A stretch of 64,000 nt of DNA from contig DATAEE010000421.1 in NCBI GenBank assembly GCA_036258175.1, positions 21,618 through 85,617 on the forward strand, given 5' to 3'. Numbering within the stretch: position 1 is the first letter of the stretch; every line of letters starts with the position of its first letter. Below are positions 48,349 to 55,836 of this stretch, one piece after another. A program made the position numbers and the translations under genes. The notes beneath the pieces are model-generated. The model did not search any database. It saw nothing but the letters and a program-made list of their open reading frames with translations, and was not told the origin of the DNA. The stretch comes from DATAEE01 sp036258175 (lineage in GTDB: Bacteria > Acidobacteriota > Vicinamibacteria > Vicinamibacterales > 2-12-FULL-66-21).

Positions 48349-48705
48349 CTAGTAGCTCTGGAAGTCGAGATCGGTTTGCCGGATGTGCAGCCCGATGCTG
48401 TTGCCGCCGAGCGTGGCGACGTCCTCGAGCCGGCCTTTCACCCTGACACGCGCTCCCTTGGTCGGGGTGCGTCCGTCTCCCGCCAAAACCGTGATCTCGC
48501 CGCTGCCATCGTCAACTTTGTAGAACTTGTACGGGATGAGGGGGACGCTCCACGCGCTCGTCACGATCCCTGTGACGGACACGGAACGGTCGTCGTAGCG
48601 GCCCGGATTCTGCTTGATTTCAGCGATGCGCGCAGAACGGGCGGCACAGCCGACCACCGACGCCGTGAGCACGAGCGACAAGAGAATTCGAGTCTTCATG
48701 CCCAT
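48349..48705 (-). CDS. OB-fold lipoprotein
   Basis: 118 aa. Lipobox VLTASVVGC gives Cys20 lipidation. The rest is a single small beta-barrel (YDDRSVSVTGIVTSAWSVPLIPYKFYKVDDGSGEITVLAGDGRTPTKGARVRVKGRLEDV), the pattern of bacterial OB-fold (stress-related) proteins. It converges with the beta-lactamase-like gene (3-bp gap). Function is unknown. An ATG three codons in is also possible as start. Confidence 0.78.
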   Translation of the reverse strand: MGMKTRILLSLVLTASVVGCAARSARIAEIKQNPGRYDDRSVSVTGIVTSAWSVPLIPYKFYKVDDGSGEITVLAGDGRTPTKGARVRVKGRLEDVATLGGNSIGLHIRQTDLDFQSY

Positions 48706-48820
48706 CCTCTATCAAGAATCGCGCCGGACTTCCGTGGAGTCGTGAGACGCGCGGCTTGAAAACGGTCGCGCGCGGATCGCCAACGCCCTAAATCGACGGG
48801 ATGCGGCGATGCCAGCGCCT

Positions 48821-48868
48821 GCCTGAGGTTTCGCACCCCGGTGACCCGGCGCGACCAATAAGCCAGGC
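48821..48868 (-). ncRNA. Candidate structured element upstream of the OB-fold lipoprotein
   Basis: Nested pairing: GCCTG (48821-48825) with CAGGC (48864-48868), CGC (48832-48834) with GCG (48851-48853), and CCGG (48838-48841) with CCGG (48846-48849). On the minus strand the upper part reads GGGGTGCGAAACCTCAGGC, slightly like a riboswitch core, but I cannot match it to a class. It is in the 255-bp gene-free stretch 48706-48960. Confidence 0.3.
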
Positions 48869-48907
48869 TTCAAAAGATGTGCCCGCGGCGAACCTGAAAA
48901 AGCGGGG

Positions 48908-48936
48908 AAAAACACGCGTCGCCGATCGCGACGCGT
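48908..48936 (-). terminator. Rho-independent terminator of the CHASE3-like gene
   Basis: On the minus strand ACGCGTCGC-GATCG-GCGACGCGT forms a perfect 9-bp stem followed by G and five T. It lies 25 bp after the stop of 48961-49599. It is the only textbook terminator that I found in the window. Confidence 0.85.
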
Positions 48937-48960
48937 CCTGCGGCGGGGACGCCGTTGACC

Positions 48961-49599
48961 TCAGGAGGGTGCGCCCGACCACGCGACGCGCCATCGGAGC
49001 GCGCAGGCGACGACGAGCCCGAGCGCGACCGCGCCCGCCAGCCATCGGCCGACCATCCGCTCGCGGACGGCGATCTTGTCGAGGGCGGACCTGCGGCTGC
49101 CGAGCACGTCGAGGCAGTCGGTTTCGAGAGCCCGCAGCTCGTCCCTGGCGTGCGCGGCTCGGTTAATGCCTTCGTCCTGCTTCCCGGACGCTTTACGGCC
49201 CTGCAGCTGCGGTACAGTGACGGCCCGCTGCCACTCGTCGACAGACCGTTCGACCGACGTGAGGCGGCTGGCGGCGGCGCCGATCTCGGCTTCGTCGGCG
49301 GTGAGGCGCTTCACGCGCTCCAGCGCCTCCTCGTAATCGCGCCGGCGGCCGGCATTCTCTTTCACGAGATATTCGGGCGGCACGCCTGGTATCCGAGGGA
49401 TGGCCATCATGAGATCGATGGTGCGTCCGAGGCGTCCGACCGCCGCAACGATTGTGGTCTGTCGTTCGAGCTCGCGCGTGGCGTCGCGCGACTGACTTTC
49501 GAGCATGAACGTGAGCCCGAAAATCGCGCCGGCGATGACAGCGCCAGCGGCGAACGTCAGCACGCTGGCAATCGAGGGAACGCGCGGCACCGCGGTCAT
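48961..49599 (-). CDS. Membrane protein with periplasmic four-helix (CHASE3/MCP-like) region
   Basis: 212 aa. Two membrane helices (VLTFAAGAVIAGAIFGLTFML at the start and WLAGAVALGLVVACALRW near the end) bracket a helical region of about 150 residues (RELERQTTIVAAVGRLGRTIDLMMAI, YEEALERVKRLTADEAEIGAAASRL), like the sensor half of a CHASE3 protein without an output domain. It ends by a strong terminator and diverges from the PDZ gene. The downstream kinase or cyclase that usually follows such a sensor is missing. Confidence 0.65.
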   Translation of the reverse strand: MTAVPRVPSIASVLTFAAGAVIAGAIFGLTFMLESQSRDATRELERQTTIVAAVGRLGRTIDLMMAIPRIPGVPPEYLVKENAGRRRDYEEALERVKRLTADEAEIGAAASRLTSVERSVDEWQRAVTVPQLQGRKASGKQDEGINRAAHARDELRALETDCLDVLGSRRSALDKIAVRERMVGRWLAGAVALGLVVACALRWRVAWSGAPS

Positions 49600-49686
49600 T
49601 GTATCTCCAGCGTCCCACCCAACCTTTTCTCAATGCGGTGCGTCAGATTCAGAGAAGCCAGCGTTCGGCCTGGGGAGGTCAATTCT

Positions 49687-50556
49687 ATGCGTCTGTTGAA
49701 GATAGTCGGCGTCACGACGGCCGTTCTGGGTGGGACGGCGCTCGCGGCGCTTCTCGCGACCGACGTCGCGGGGCAGGTGCGCGTGCGCACCCCGAGGGCG
49801 CGCGCGTTTGATTTGATGGTTGGCGGCTCGCACATCGGCATAGCAGTCCGGGATATGGATGATGCGGACGCGAAGCGCGAGAAGGCGACGCAGTCAGGCG
49901 TCGTGATCGACGAAGTGTACACGGATTCTCCCGCCGCACGCGCCGGGCTCAAAGCGGGCGACGTCGTCGTCGAATTCGACGGCGAGCGCGTGCGCAGCGC
50001 GCGGCAGTTCTCGCGGCTGGTGGCGGAAACGCCTGACGGCCGCAGCGTGAAGCTCGGCGCGATTCGCGACGGGCAGAAGATGACGCTCGACATCACGCCG
50101 GAGGCCGGCCCCGGCATGACTGAATGGAAGTTCGGCGGCGATCTTCCATCGCTCTCCGATCTCGAGTACGACATCAGGGGCATGCTGCCGAAGATCGCGA
50201 CTCCGGAAATCGAAGTAAGAAGCTTTGCGCGGACGCGCCGCCTGGGTGTGCAGATCGATACGCTGACGCCGCAGCTTGCGACCTACTTCGGCGCGAAGCG
50301 CGGTGCGCTCGTGACCAGCGTCGAAGAGGGTTCCGCAGCGGAGAAAGCAGGGCTGCGGGCAGGCGACGTGATCACCGCGATCGACGGCCGCACGATCGAA
50401 GACACCGAGGACATTCAGCGCGCGCTGCGGGGGACCGGTGACGGTGCCGAGGTGACGATTGACATCCTGCGCGATCGGAAGCCGCAGACGTTCAAGGCCA
50501 AGGTCGAAGCGCCTACCGGCGCGCGGAAGATGCGGCGGCGGGTAGCGGATATCTAG
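49687..50556 (+). CDS. Exported double-PDZ protein
   Basis: 289 aa from ATG 49687 with GGGGAGG 9 nt upstream; the frame is open far upstream but that part is antisense to the CHASE3-like gene. N-terminal signal or anchor (LLKIVGVTTAVLGGTALAALLATDVAG). PDZ 1 is at about 55-140 (YTDSPAARAGLKAGDVVVEFDGERV) and PDZ 2 at about 190-275 (EEGSAAEKAGLRAGDVITAIDGRTI). There is no protease domain, so it is not DegP itself. It may scaffold or recognise C-termini in the periplasm. Confidence 0.85.
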   Translation: MRLLKIVGVTTAVLGGTALAALLATDVAGQVRVRTPRARAFDLMVGGSHIGIAVRDMDDADAKREKATQSGVVIDEVYTDSPAARAGLKAGDVVVEFDGERVRSARQFSRLVAETPDGRSVKLGAIRDGQKMTLDITPEAGPGMTEWKFGGDLPSLSDLEYDIRGMLPKIATPEIEVRSFARTRRLGVQIDTLTPQLATYFGAKRGALVTSVEEGSAAEKAGLRAGDVITAIDGRTIEDTEDIQRALRGTGDGAEVTIDILRDRKPQTFKAKVEAPTGARKMRRRVADI

Positions 50557-50559
50557 TCT

Positions 50560-51795
50560 CTAGGCTCCGGCCGCGCGGTTCGGGCGGGCCGCCGCAGGAG
50601 GCGGACTGAGCAGCGACGCGAGCTGGGCCGCAATGATGCGCGCGAGCGCACGCGTGGCGGCGTCGCGCTCGCGCTCGCCGTTCACTTCCGCCGCCATCAC
50701 TCCCACGCAACCGGCCGGCGTCACCAGCGGAGCGACGATTGCGCCGCCCGCCGGCCCGTCGGCCGCGACGGTCTTGAAAGCCGCTTCCCGAAACGCGGCC
50801 GCCGTCGCGTTGTCGGCGTCGCGCGCGATCGTGCCGAACCGCGCGAGCGCCGCCGGTGGATAACCATGCGTCAGCGTCGGGACGAGCTCCCGGCGGTCCG
50901 GATCGGCAATCCAGACAATGACCCCGGCCGCGTCGAGGACCTGGGCTGTGCGCTCGAGAAGGGGCGCAAGCTGCCGCGGTTCGTGAACACGCGCCAGCTC
51001 CACGCACAGGTCCGCCGCGTGATTCAGGTCTGGCATCTCGTTCCGTGCGACGGGAGGCTCTTCGACGACGCGCGGCGCGGGGTCCGGGCGGAGACGATCC
51101 GTATGGGCGAGCTCGGGGTTGAGCGTCAGCCCGAGGATGTCCGCCGTTGATGCCTTCTCCGGGACGATCGATCCCTGCCCGGCCGCTGCGTCAGCAGGTG
51201 CGCCATAGGTGGGGGTGGCAAGCAGGAAAGCCACCAGCAGCCCGAACGCGCCGACCCCGGCGGCCGCCATTGCCTCCCGGCGGGCCGCGTCGCGAACCAC
51301 GCCATCAACTTCAGCCCGCTCTGCCTCTCTCGCCGCCGCGAGTTCCGCCTGCGCAGCCCGCGTCGTGTCGTAACCGTCAGTGAAAATCACGTCCGACGCC
51401 AGCAGCCGTTGACCGCCGCGCGCGTACTCGCGCGTCCGACGGTCCAGCTGTTCGAACTCCTCGAGGGTGGCCTCGGCTGCCTTCAGCCGGGTACGAGCCT
51501 CCGACGATCGCACACGAGCAGCCAGCGCAGAAAGTTCCGCTCGTGCCGACGCGAGCTGCCCCATCACGCGTGAAATCCAGTAGCCTTCTCCCTGTCCCGC
51601 GGCGACGTAGGCCTGCTGCGACGCGCGCAGCTCCGCAATCGCATGGACGAGCGCGTCCAGGTCGTGATCGACCGATGCCTGGGTTGCGAGCGTGCGGCGC
51701 GAAGAAATGAATGTCGTCGCGATCAGATATCCGGCTGCGAGCGTCGCGATCGCAAGCACGACTGCGAGCGCGAGCCGGACTCCGCGGTTGTGCAT
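50560..51795 (-). CDS. Membrane sensor-like protein with four-helix region and GAF domain
   Basis: 411 aa from ATG 51795 with GGAGGG upstream; the longer frame from 51849 starts in the opposite gene's leader. Two membrane helices (LALAVVLAIATLAAGYLIATTF; AMAAAGVGAFGLLVAFLLA) enclose a helical region (about 40-175) similar in layout to 48961-49599. A linker leads to a GAF-like domain (LERTAQVLDAAGVIVWIADP, IVAPLVTPAGCVGVMAAEV). No kinase or cyclase output is present, which is odd. Its stop is 3 bp from the PDZ gene stop. Confidence 0.75.
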   Translation of the reverse strand: MHNRGVRLALAVVLAIATLAAGYLIATTFISSRRTLATQASVDHDLDALVHAIAELRASQQAYVAAGQGEGYWISRVMGQLASARAELSALAARVRSSEARTRLKAAEATLEEFEQLDRRTREYARGGQRLLASDVIFTDGYDTTRAAQAELAAAREAERAEVDGVVRDAARREAMAAAGVGAFGLLVAFLLATPTYGAPADAAAGQGSIVPEKASTADILGLTLNPELAHTDRLRPDPAPRVVEEPPVARNEMPDLNHAADLCVELARVHEPRQLAPLLERTAQVLDAAGVIVWIADPDRRELVPTLTHGYPPAALARFGTIARDADNATAAAFREAAFKTVAADGPAGGAIVAPLVTPAGCVGVMAAEVNGERERDAATRALARIIAAQLASLLSPPPAAARPNRAAGA

Positions 51796-51873
51796 CTGCC
51801 CTCCGCGAATTGGGAGCGCCGCTACTATAACGCAGATGAACTCGATCATCTCGCCGCCAAACCTGTAAGGCAG

Positions 51874-52773
51874 ATGACCTCAGATACAAAAATCGGTGTC
51901 GTGATCAATCCGGTCTCCGGTGCCGGCGCGCATCGCGATAGAGGACGCGAACGAGTCGAGGTCGCGCGCCGCGCGATCGCGATGCTCGGCTGCGCTGCCG
52001 ACGTCCGCGTCACCGAACGTGTCGGTCACGCACGGGAGCTCGCACGGTCGCTCATCGATGCCGGCGCATCGCGCGTCATCGCGTGGGGCGGGGACGGTAC
52101 CATCAATGAAATCGCGCCGGTGATGATCGCCTCAGCCGTGCCTCTCGGGATCGTTCCGTCAGGCTCAGGGAACGGATTGGCGACGGAACTCGGTCTTTTG
52201 CCCGAACCGGAACGCGCTTTCAAGGTCGCGGTACGCGCGGAGCCGAAAAGCGTCGATGCCGGAGAAATCAACGGGACGCCGTTCGTGAATCTGGCTGGAA
52301 TCGGCTTCGACGCCCGGGTCGCGCACGAGTTTCATGGGCTCCCGGCCGGAAGCCGCGGCGGATTGCCGTATTTGATGATCGGTCTGCGAGCCATCCTGTC
52401 TTACCAGGCGGCGACGTATCAGATTCAGCTGGATGGCGCCGCCCCGATCCGTCAGGCGGCGCTGATCATCGTCTTCGCCAACGCCCGGCAATACGGCAAC
52501 GGCGCCATCGTCGCGCCTCGAGCTCTGCCGAACGATGGCCGGCTGGACGCGGTCGTCGTCGACGACCGATCGCTCGTCAAGCATTTCTGGCGGGTGCGGC
52601 ACCTCTTCCGCGGCACCGCAGACCGCGCCGAGGGTGTGTTGACGAAACCTATCGCGCGCGCGGTTGTGGAGTGCGATCAACCGATGGCGATTCACGCCGA
52701 CGGAGAGCCCGTGCCGGCCGCAACCCGCGTCGAGGTGCGGGTGCTGCCCGGCGCAATCAGAATCGCCTACTAG
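51874..52773 (+). CDS. Diacylglycerol kinase-family lipid kinase (YegS/DgkB-like)
   Basis: 299 aa from ATG 51874 (AAGG upstream). The catalytic fold has INPVSGAGAHRDRG, the nucleotide-binding WGGDGTINEI and SGSGNGLA loops, and NLAGIGFDARVAHEF. Members phosphorylate diacylglycerol or related lipids; sphingosine-like substrates are possible. It converges with ccdA, overlapping by 4 bp, and diverges from the GAF protein. The specific lipid is unknown. Confidence 0.9.
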   Translation: MTSDTKIGVVINPVSGAGAHRDRGRERVEVARRAIAMLGCAADVRVTERVGHARELARSLIDAGASRVIAWGGDGTINEIAPVMIASAVPLGIVPSGSGNGLATELGLLPEPERAFKVAVRAEPKSVDAGEINGTPFVNLAGIGFDARVAHEFHGLPAGSRGGLPYLMIGLRAILSYQAATYQIQLDGAAPIRQAALIIVFANARQYGNGAIVAPRALPNDGRLDAVVVDDRSLVKHFWRVRHLFRGTADRAEGVLTKPIARAVVECDQPMAIHADGEPVPAATRVEVRVLPGAIRIAY

Positions 52774-53495
52774 AACTTTGGAAAGTACGGCTCCAGATAC
52801 CGCGCGATGATCGTGAAGCGGTTGGTGAAGATGAGCACGCCAATCGCGACCAGCAGCACACCTGACGCGACCTCGATCGCGTGGTAGTAGCGGCGGATGC
52901 GTGCCGTCGCCGCGAAAAACCGGTCGACGGCGACGGCGGTGAGGAGAAACGGTATCCCGAGGCCGAGCGAATAAATCGCCAGCAGGCGAACGCCTTCCCC
53001 GATGCTGTCGCGCGATCCGGCTATCGTGAGGATCCCGCCGAGAATCGGACCGATACAGGGCGTCCATCCAAACGCGAACGCAATTCCGACAACGAACGCC
53101 CCGACGAGCCCTGCCGGCTTCTTGGAGGTGTGGATACGCTTCTCGGTCTCCAGGAACCCCAGCCGGAACACGCCCATCGTGTGGAGGCCGAAAATAATGA
53201 TGAGCACCCCGGCGATCTTGCCGAGGAGCGGCAGCCGGCTCATGAGGAAATCGCCGATCGCCGAAGCGGATGCGCCGAGCGCGATGAAGACCGCCGAAAA
53301 ACCCAGCACGAAGGCGGTCGAGGCCAGGAGCACCTGCCGGCGGACGCCGCTGTTGCCGGCCGCGCCGCTCCGCATCTCCTCGAGCGACAGCCCCGACACG
53401 AACGACAAGTACCCCGGGATCAACGGCAGCACACACGGAGACACGAAAGACAGAAACCCCGCGACGAAAGCCGTCAGTAGAGTGACCTGATCCAA
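52770..53495 (-). CDS. ccdA: CcdA-type thiol/disulfide electron transporter
   Basis: 241 aa, six membrane segments. The two conserved Cys motifs are in FVSPCVLPLIPGYLSF and GWTPCIGPILGGIL. CcdA/DsbD-core proteins carry reducing power from cytoplasmic thioredoxin to periplasmic thioredoxin-like proteins for cytochrome c maturation. No thioredoxin-like partner is adjacent. It is 1 nt downstream of nuoG, so the two are probably co-transcribed. Confidence 0.92.
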   Translation of the reverse strand: MDQVTLLTAFVAGFLSFVSPCVLPLIPGYLSFVSGLSLEEMRSGAAGNSGVRRQVLLASTAFVLGFSAVFIALGASASAIGDFLMSRLPLLGKIAGVLIIIFGLHTMGVFRLGFLETEKRIHTSKKPAGLVGAFVVGIAFAFGWTPCIGPILGGILTIAGSRDSIGEGVRLLAIYSLGLGIPFLLTAVAVDRFFAATARIRRYYHAIEVASGVLLVAIGVLIFTNRFTIIARYLEPYFPKF

Positions 53496-53496
53496 A

Positions 53497-55278
53497 TCAG
53501 CCTTCGACCTTAAAACTCTGCAGCGGAAGGAGCGGGATTGCGCCGCCCTCGAACTTCACGGGAGGCAGATCCTGAAAGAGGAAATCCCACTTCCACCGCT
53601 CCGACGGATTCGAGGCTTGCAACCAGTGACGGGCTGCGACGGGTGCGACGAACACCAGGCCGGTGAGGCCCGCATACGTCGGGTTCGACGCGAGCGCAGC
53701 GGCAGCATCGGCACGGACCGCGGCAGCGGTCGTGTAGTCCATACGAACGCCGAGCGAGACGGCGACGTTCACCAGCACCTGCCAGTCTTCCATTGCATCG
53801 CCCGGCGGCGGTATGACCCGCGCGGCTGCCTGGAGCCTTCCCTGCTCGTTCGTATATGACGCCTCCTTCTCGACCCAGGATGCGCCGGGGAAGACGAGGT
53901 CGGCCGCCCGCACGAGATCGGTCAAGACAACGCCCTGCACGATGAGCAAGGGCAACGCTCCACTGCGGCGAGCCGCGATGATCCAGCTGACGTCACCAAT
54001 CGAACCATCTGGTCCGGGATCGAGCACATACAACGCGCCGACGCGTCTTCCTTCGACCGCGGCTCTGAGTGCACCGAGCTGCGGCGCGCCACGCGAAGGA
54101 TTCGTCCCCGCATCTACGAGTCCCAGGTCGCGCGCGCCGGCGACGTTCGGCGCATCGACTGCCGGCACCTTGAACTGCGTTTTCTCCGGCTGGCTCTTCT
54201 CCCGAACTGCCCAGCCGACATCAATCGATCCCCCGCCGGTTGACGCGGCAAGGCGCTGCACGAGAAACAGCTCTTCGATCGAGGCGTGAGCGGAGACGAA
54301 GAAAGAGACCGGCGTGCTCGACTCGCGAAGACGCTCACGCATTTTCGTGAGCGCGTTCTGCCAGTCGGTTGGGTCCAGGGTTCCGGATTCGGTACGTGCC
54401 AGCGGCTTCCTGAGGCGATCGTCCCCCTCAATCCAGTGGTATTCGAACCGGCCAATGTCGCACATCCAGTAGCCGTTGACTTCGGGGTTGTAGCGCGGAG
54501 TGTTCCGAATGAGCCTCGCTCCCTTGGCCCATTCCTGCTTCGCTTTGATCCACGCCGTGGTGTTGCACCCCTTCGAGCACAGCGTGCAGATCGTGTCCAC
54601 GGCTTGAGGGTTGTCCCACGGGCGTGACTTGAACCGGTAGTCGCGCGTCGTGATCGCGCCGACCGGGCAGACGTCCATCAGGTTACCCGACAGCAGCGAA
54701 TGGACCCCTTCTTCCTGGAACGTGGCGATCTCGCTGCCGTACCCGCGATCGACGATGTTGATCTGCGCGTCGCCGTCCACTTCGCGCATGAACCGCACGC
54801 ACCGCGTGCAGAGAATGCAGCGGTTCCGGTTGAGCATGAGCGTGGGACCGAAATCGACGTCAGCCCTGACGCCCTCGCCGTCGAAGACCCTGCGCGGAAA
54901 CTCCATCCGGCTCCGGTTTGGCCCGAACGAGTACGAAAAATCCTGGAGCGGACATTCCCCGCCTTTGTCACACACCGGACAGTCGAGCGGATGATTGATG
55001 AGAAGGAACTCGAACACGCTGGCTCGTGCCTCGACGACGTCCGGGGTCTGCGTGAAGACGACCATCCCGTCAGTGCAGCCGGTGGAGCAGGCCGTCTGCA
55101 GCTTCGGCATCTTCTCGATCTTGACGATGCAGACGCGGCAGGAGCCGTCCACCCCGAGGGCCGGGTGGTAACAATAGTACGGAACGTGGATACCGTGCTC
55201 GATTGCGGCCTGCAGCACCGTGCGGCCCTTCTCGACCGTCAGCTCCCGCCCGTCAATCGTCAGCTTGACCGTGTCCAT
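53497..55278 (-). CDS. nuoG: NADH-quinone oxidoreductase subunit G (short form)
   Basis: 593 aa, shorter than the ~900 aa E. coli form. N-terminal ferredoxin domain with [2Fe-2S] Cys (YYCYHPALGVDGSCRVC), then the HxxxC-type cluster (HPLDCPVCDKGGECPLQD), two 4Fe-4S motifs (CILCTRCVRF, CPVGAIT), and a CTLCSKGCN...C motif of the N7-type cluster. The remaining molybdopterin-like domain is truncated. Other nuo genes are not in the window; it stands alone with ccdA. Confidence 0.9.
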   Translation of the reverse strand: MDTVKLTIDGRELTVEKGRTVLQAAIEHGIHVPYYCYHPALGVDGSCRVCIVKIEKMPKLQTACSTGCTDGMVVFTQTPDVVEARASVFEFLLINHPLDCPVCDKGGECPLQDFSYSFGPNRSRMEFPRRVFDGEGVRADVDFGPTLMLNRNRCILCTRCVRFMREVDGDAQINIVDRGYGSEIATFQEEGVHSLLSGNLMDVCPVGAITTRDYRFKSRPWDNPQAVDTICTLCSKGCNTTAWIKAKQEWAKGARLIRNTPRYNPEVNGYWMCDIGRFEYHWIEGDDRLRKPLARTESGTLDPTDWQNALTKMRERLRESSTPVSFFVSAHASIEELFLVQRLAASTGGGSIDVGWAVREKSQPEKTQFKVPAVDAPNVAGARDLGLVDAGTNPSRGAPQLGALRAAVEGRRVGALYVLDPGPDGSIGDVSWIIAARRSGALPLLIVQGVVLTDLVRAADLVFPGASWVEKEASYTNEQGRLQAAARVIPPPGDAMEDWQVLVNVAVSLGVRMDYTTAAAVRADAAAALASNPTYAGLTGLVFVAPVAARHWLQASNPSERWKWDFLFQDLPPVKFEGGAIPLLPLQSFKVEG

Positions 55279-55300
55279 AACTTGCTGATCATATGGGAAC

Positions 55301-55328
55301 TCAGAATCCAGAATCCAGATTCAGAAGG
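55301..55328. repeat. Short tandem repeat upstream of nuoG
   Basis: About four units of roughly 7 bp: CAGAATC, CAGAATC, CAGATT, CAGAAGG. It lies in the 120-bp divergent spacer between nuoG and the next plus-strand gene, where both promoters must be. Confidence 0.5.
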
Positions 55329-55398
55329 TCATTGACACCGGTCATTTGGGGACCTACAGTGGCCTTCATCGGCGCTCTCTAGCCTGAGGGAGGCGCAC

Positions 55399-55836
55399 AT
55401 GCGCGACGTGACCGTTCGGACCCGCTTCGGCGGCGCTGTCGAGTGGGCGATCGCGGTTGCCTTCCTCGCCGCTACCGTAGCGGTCGGTTCCCTCATTGTC
55501 CGGGAGATGCGGGCTGCGCCCGCCGCCAGTGCCCCGGCCGCGACAATAACGACCTCCGTTCCGGCCCCCTTACCTGCCAGCGTTCCCGAACGCGCCGTGT
55601 CGATCCCCGCCCTTCCGCTTGCGGACGGCTCGGAGATCAAGCTCGGTCAGAGCCTGACTGCCGTGTCTATGCGATTGGGTCGGGCGGCGGAGAGCGGGCG
55701 TCAGGAAGTGGACCGTGGCGCGCTCGGCGAGCGGCTGACCCGCTTCTACGAGCATGAAGGCGTGCGGTTCATCCTGGTGTTCGAACCCTTCGAAAAGAAC
55801 GGAGAGCCGCGGGTCGCGGGGATCTACCTACCGTAG
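55399..55836 (+). CDS. Hypothetical membrane-anchored protein
   Basis: 145 aa. One N-terminal membrane helix (AVEWAIAVAFLAATVAVGSLIV), an Ala/Pro linker (40-65), and a small domain of about 75 residues with SEIKLGQSLTAVSMRLGRAAESGRQEVDRG and FYEHEGVRFILVFEPFEKNGEPRVAGIYLP. The domain would face the periplasm. No family is recognised; the short repeat at 55301 and the divergent nuoG lie upstream. It converges with the M1 peptidase by 9 bp. Confidence 0.6.
   Translation: MRDVTVRTRFGGAVEWAIAVAFLAATVAVGSLIVREMRAAPAASAPAATITTSVPAPLPASVPERAVSIPALPLADGSEIKLGQSLTAVSMRLGRAAESGRQEVDRGALGERLTRFYEHEGVRFILVFEPFEKNGEPRVAGIYLP

Noticed and set aside
48801..49166. Plus-strand open frame between the OB lipoprotein and PDZ gene
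   Set aside because: It covers the terminator and is antisense to the CHASE3-like gene, with Arg-rich composition typical of shadows.
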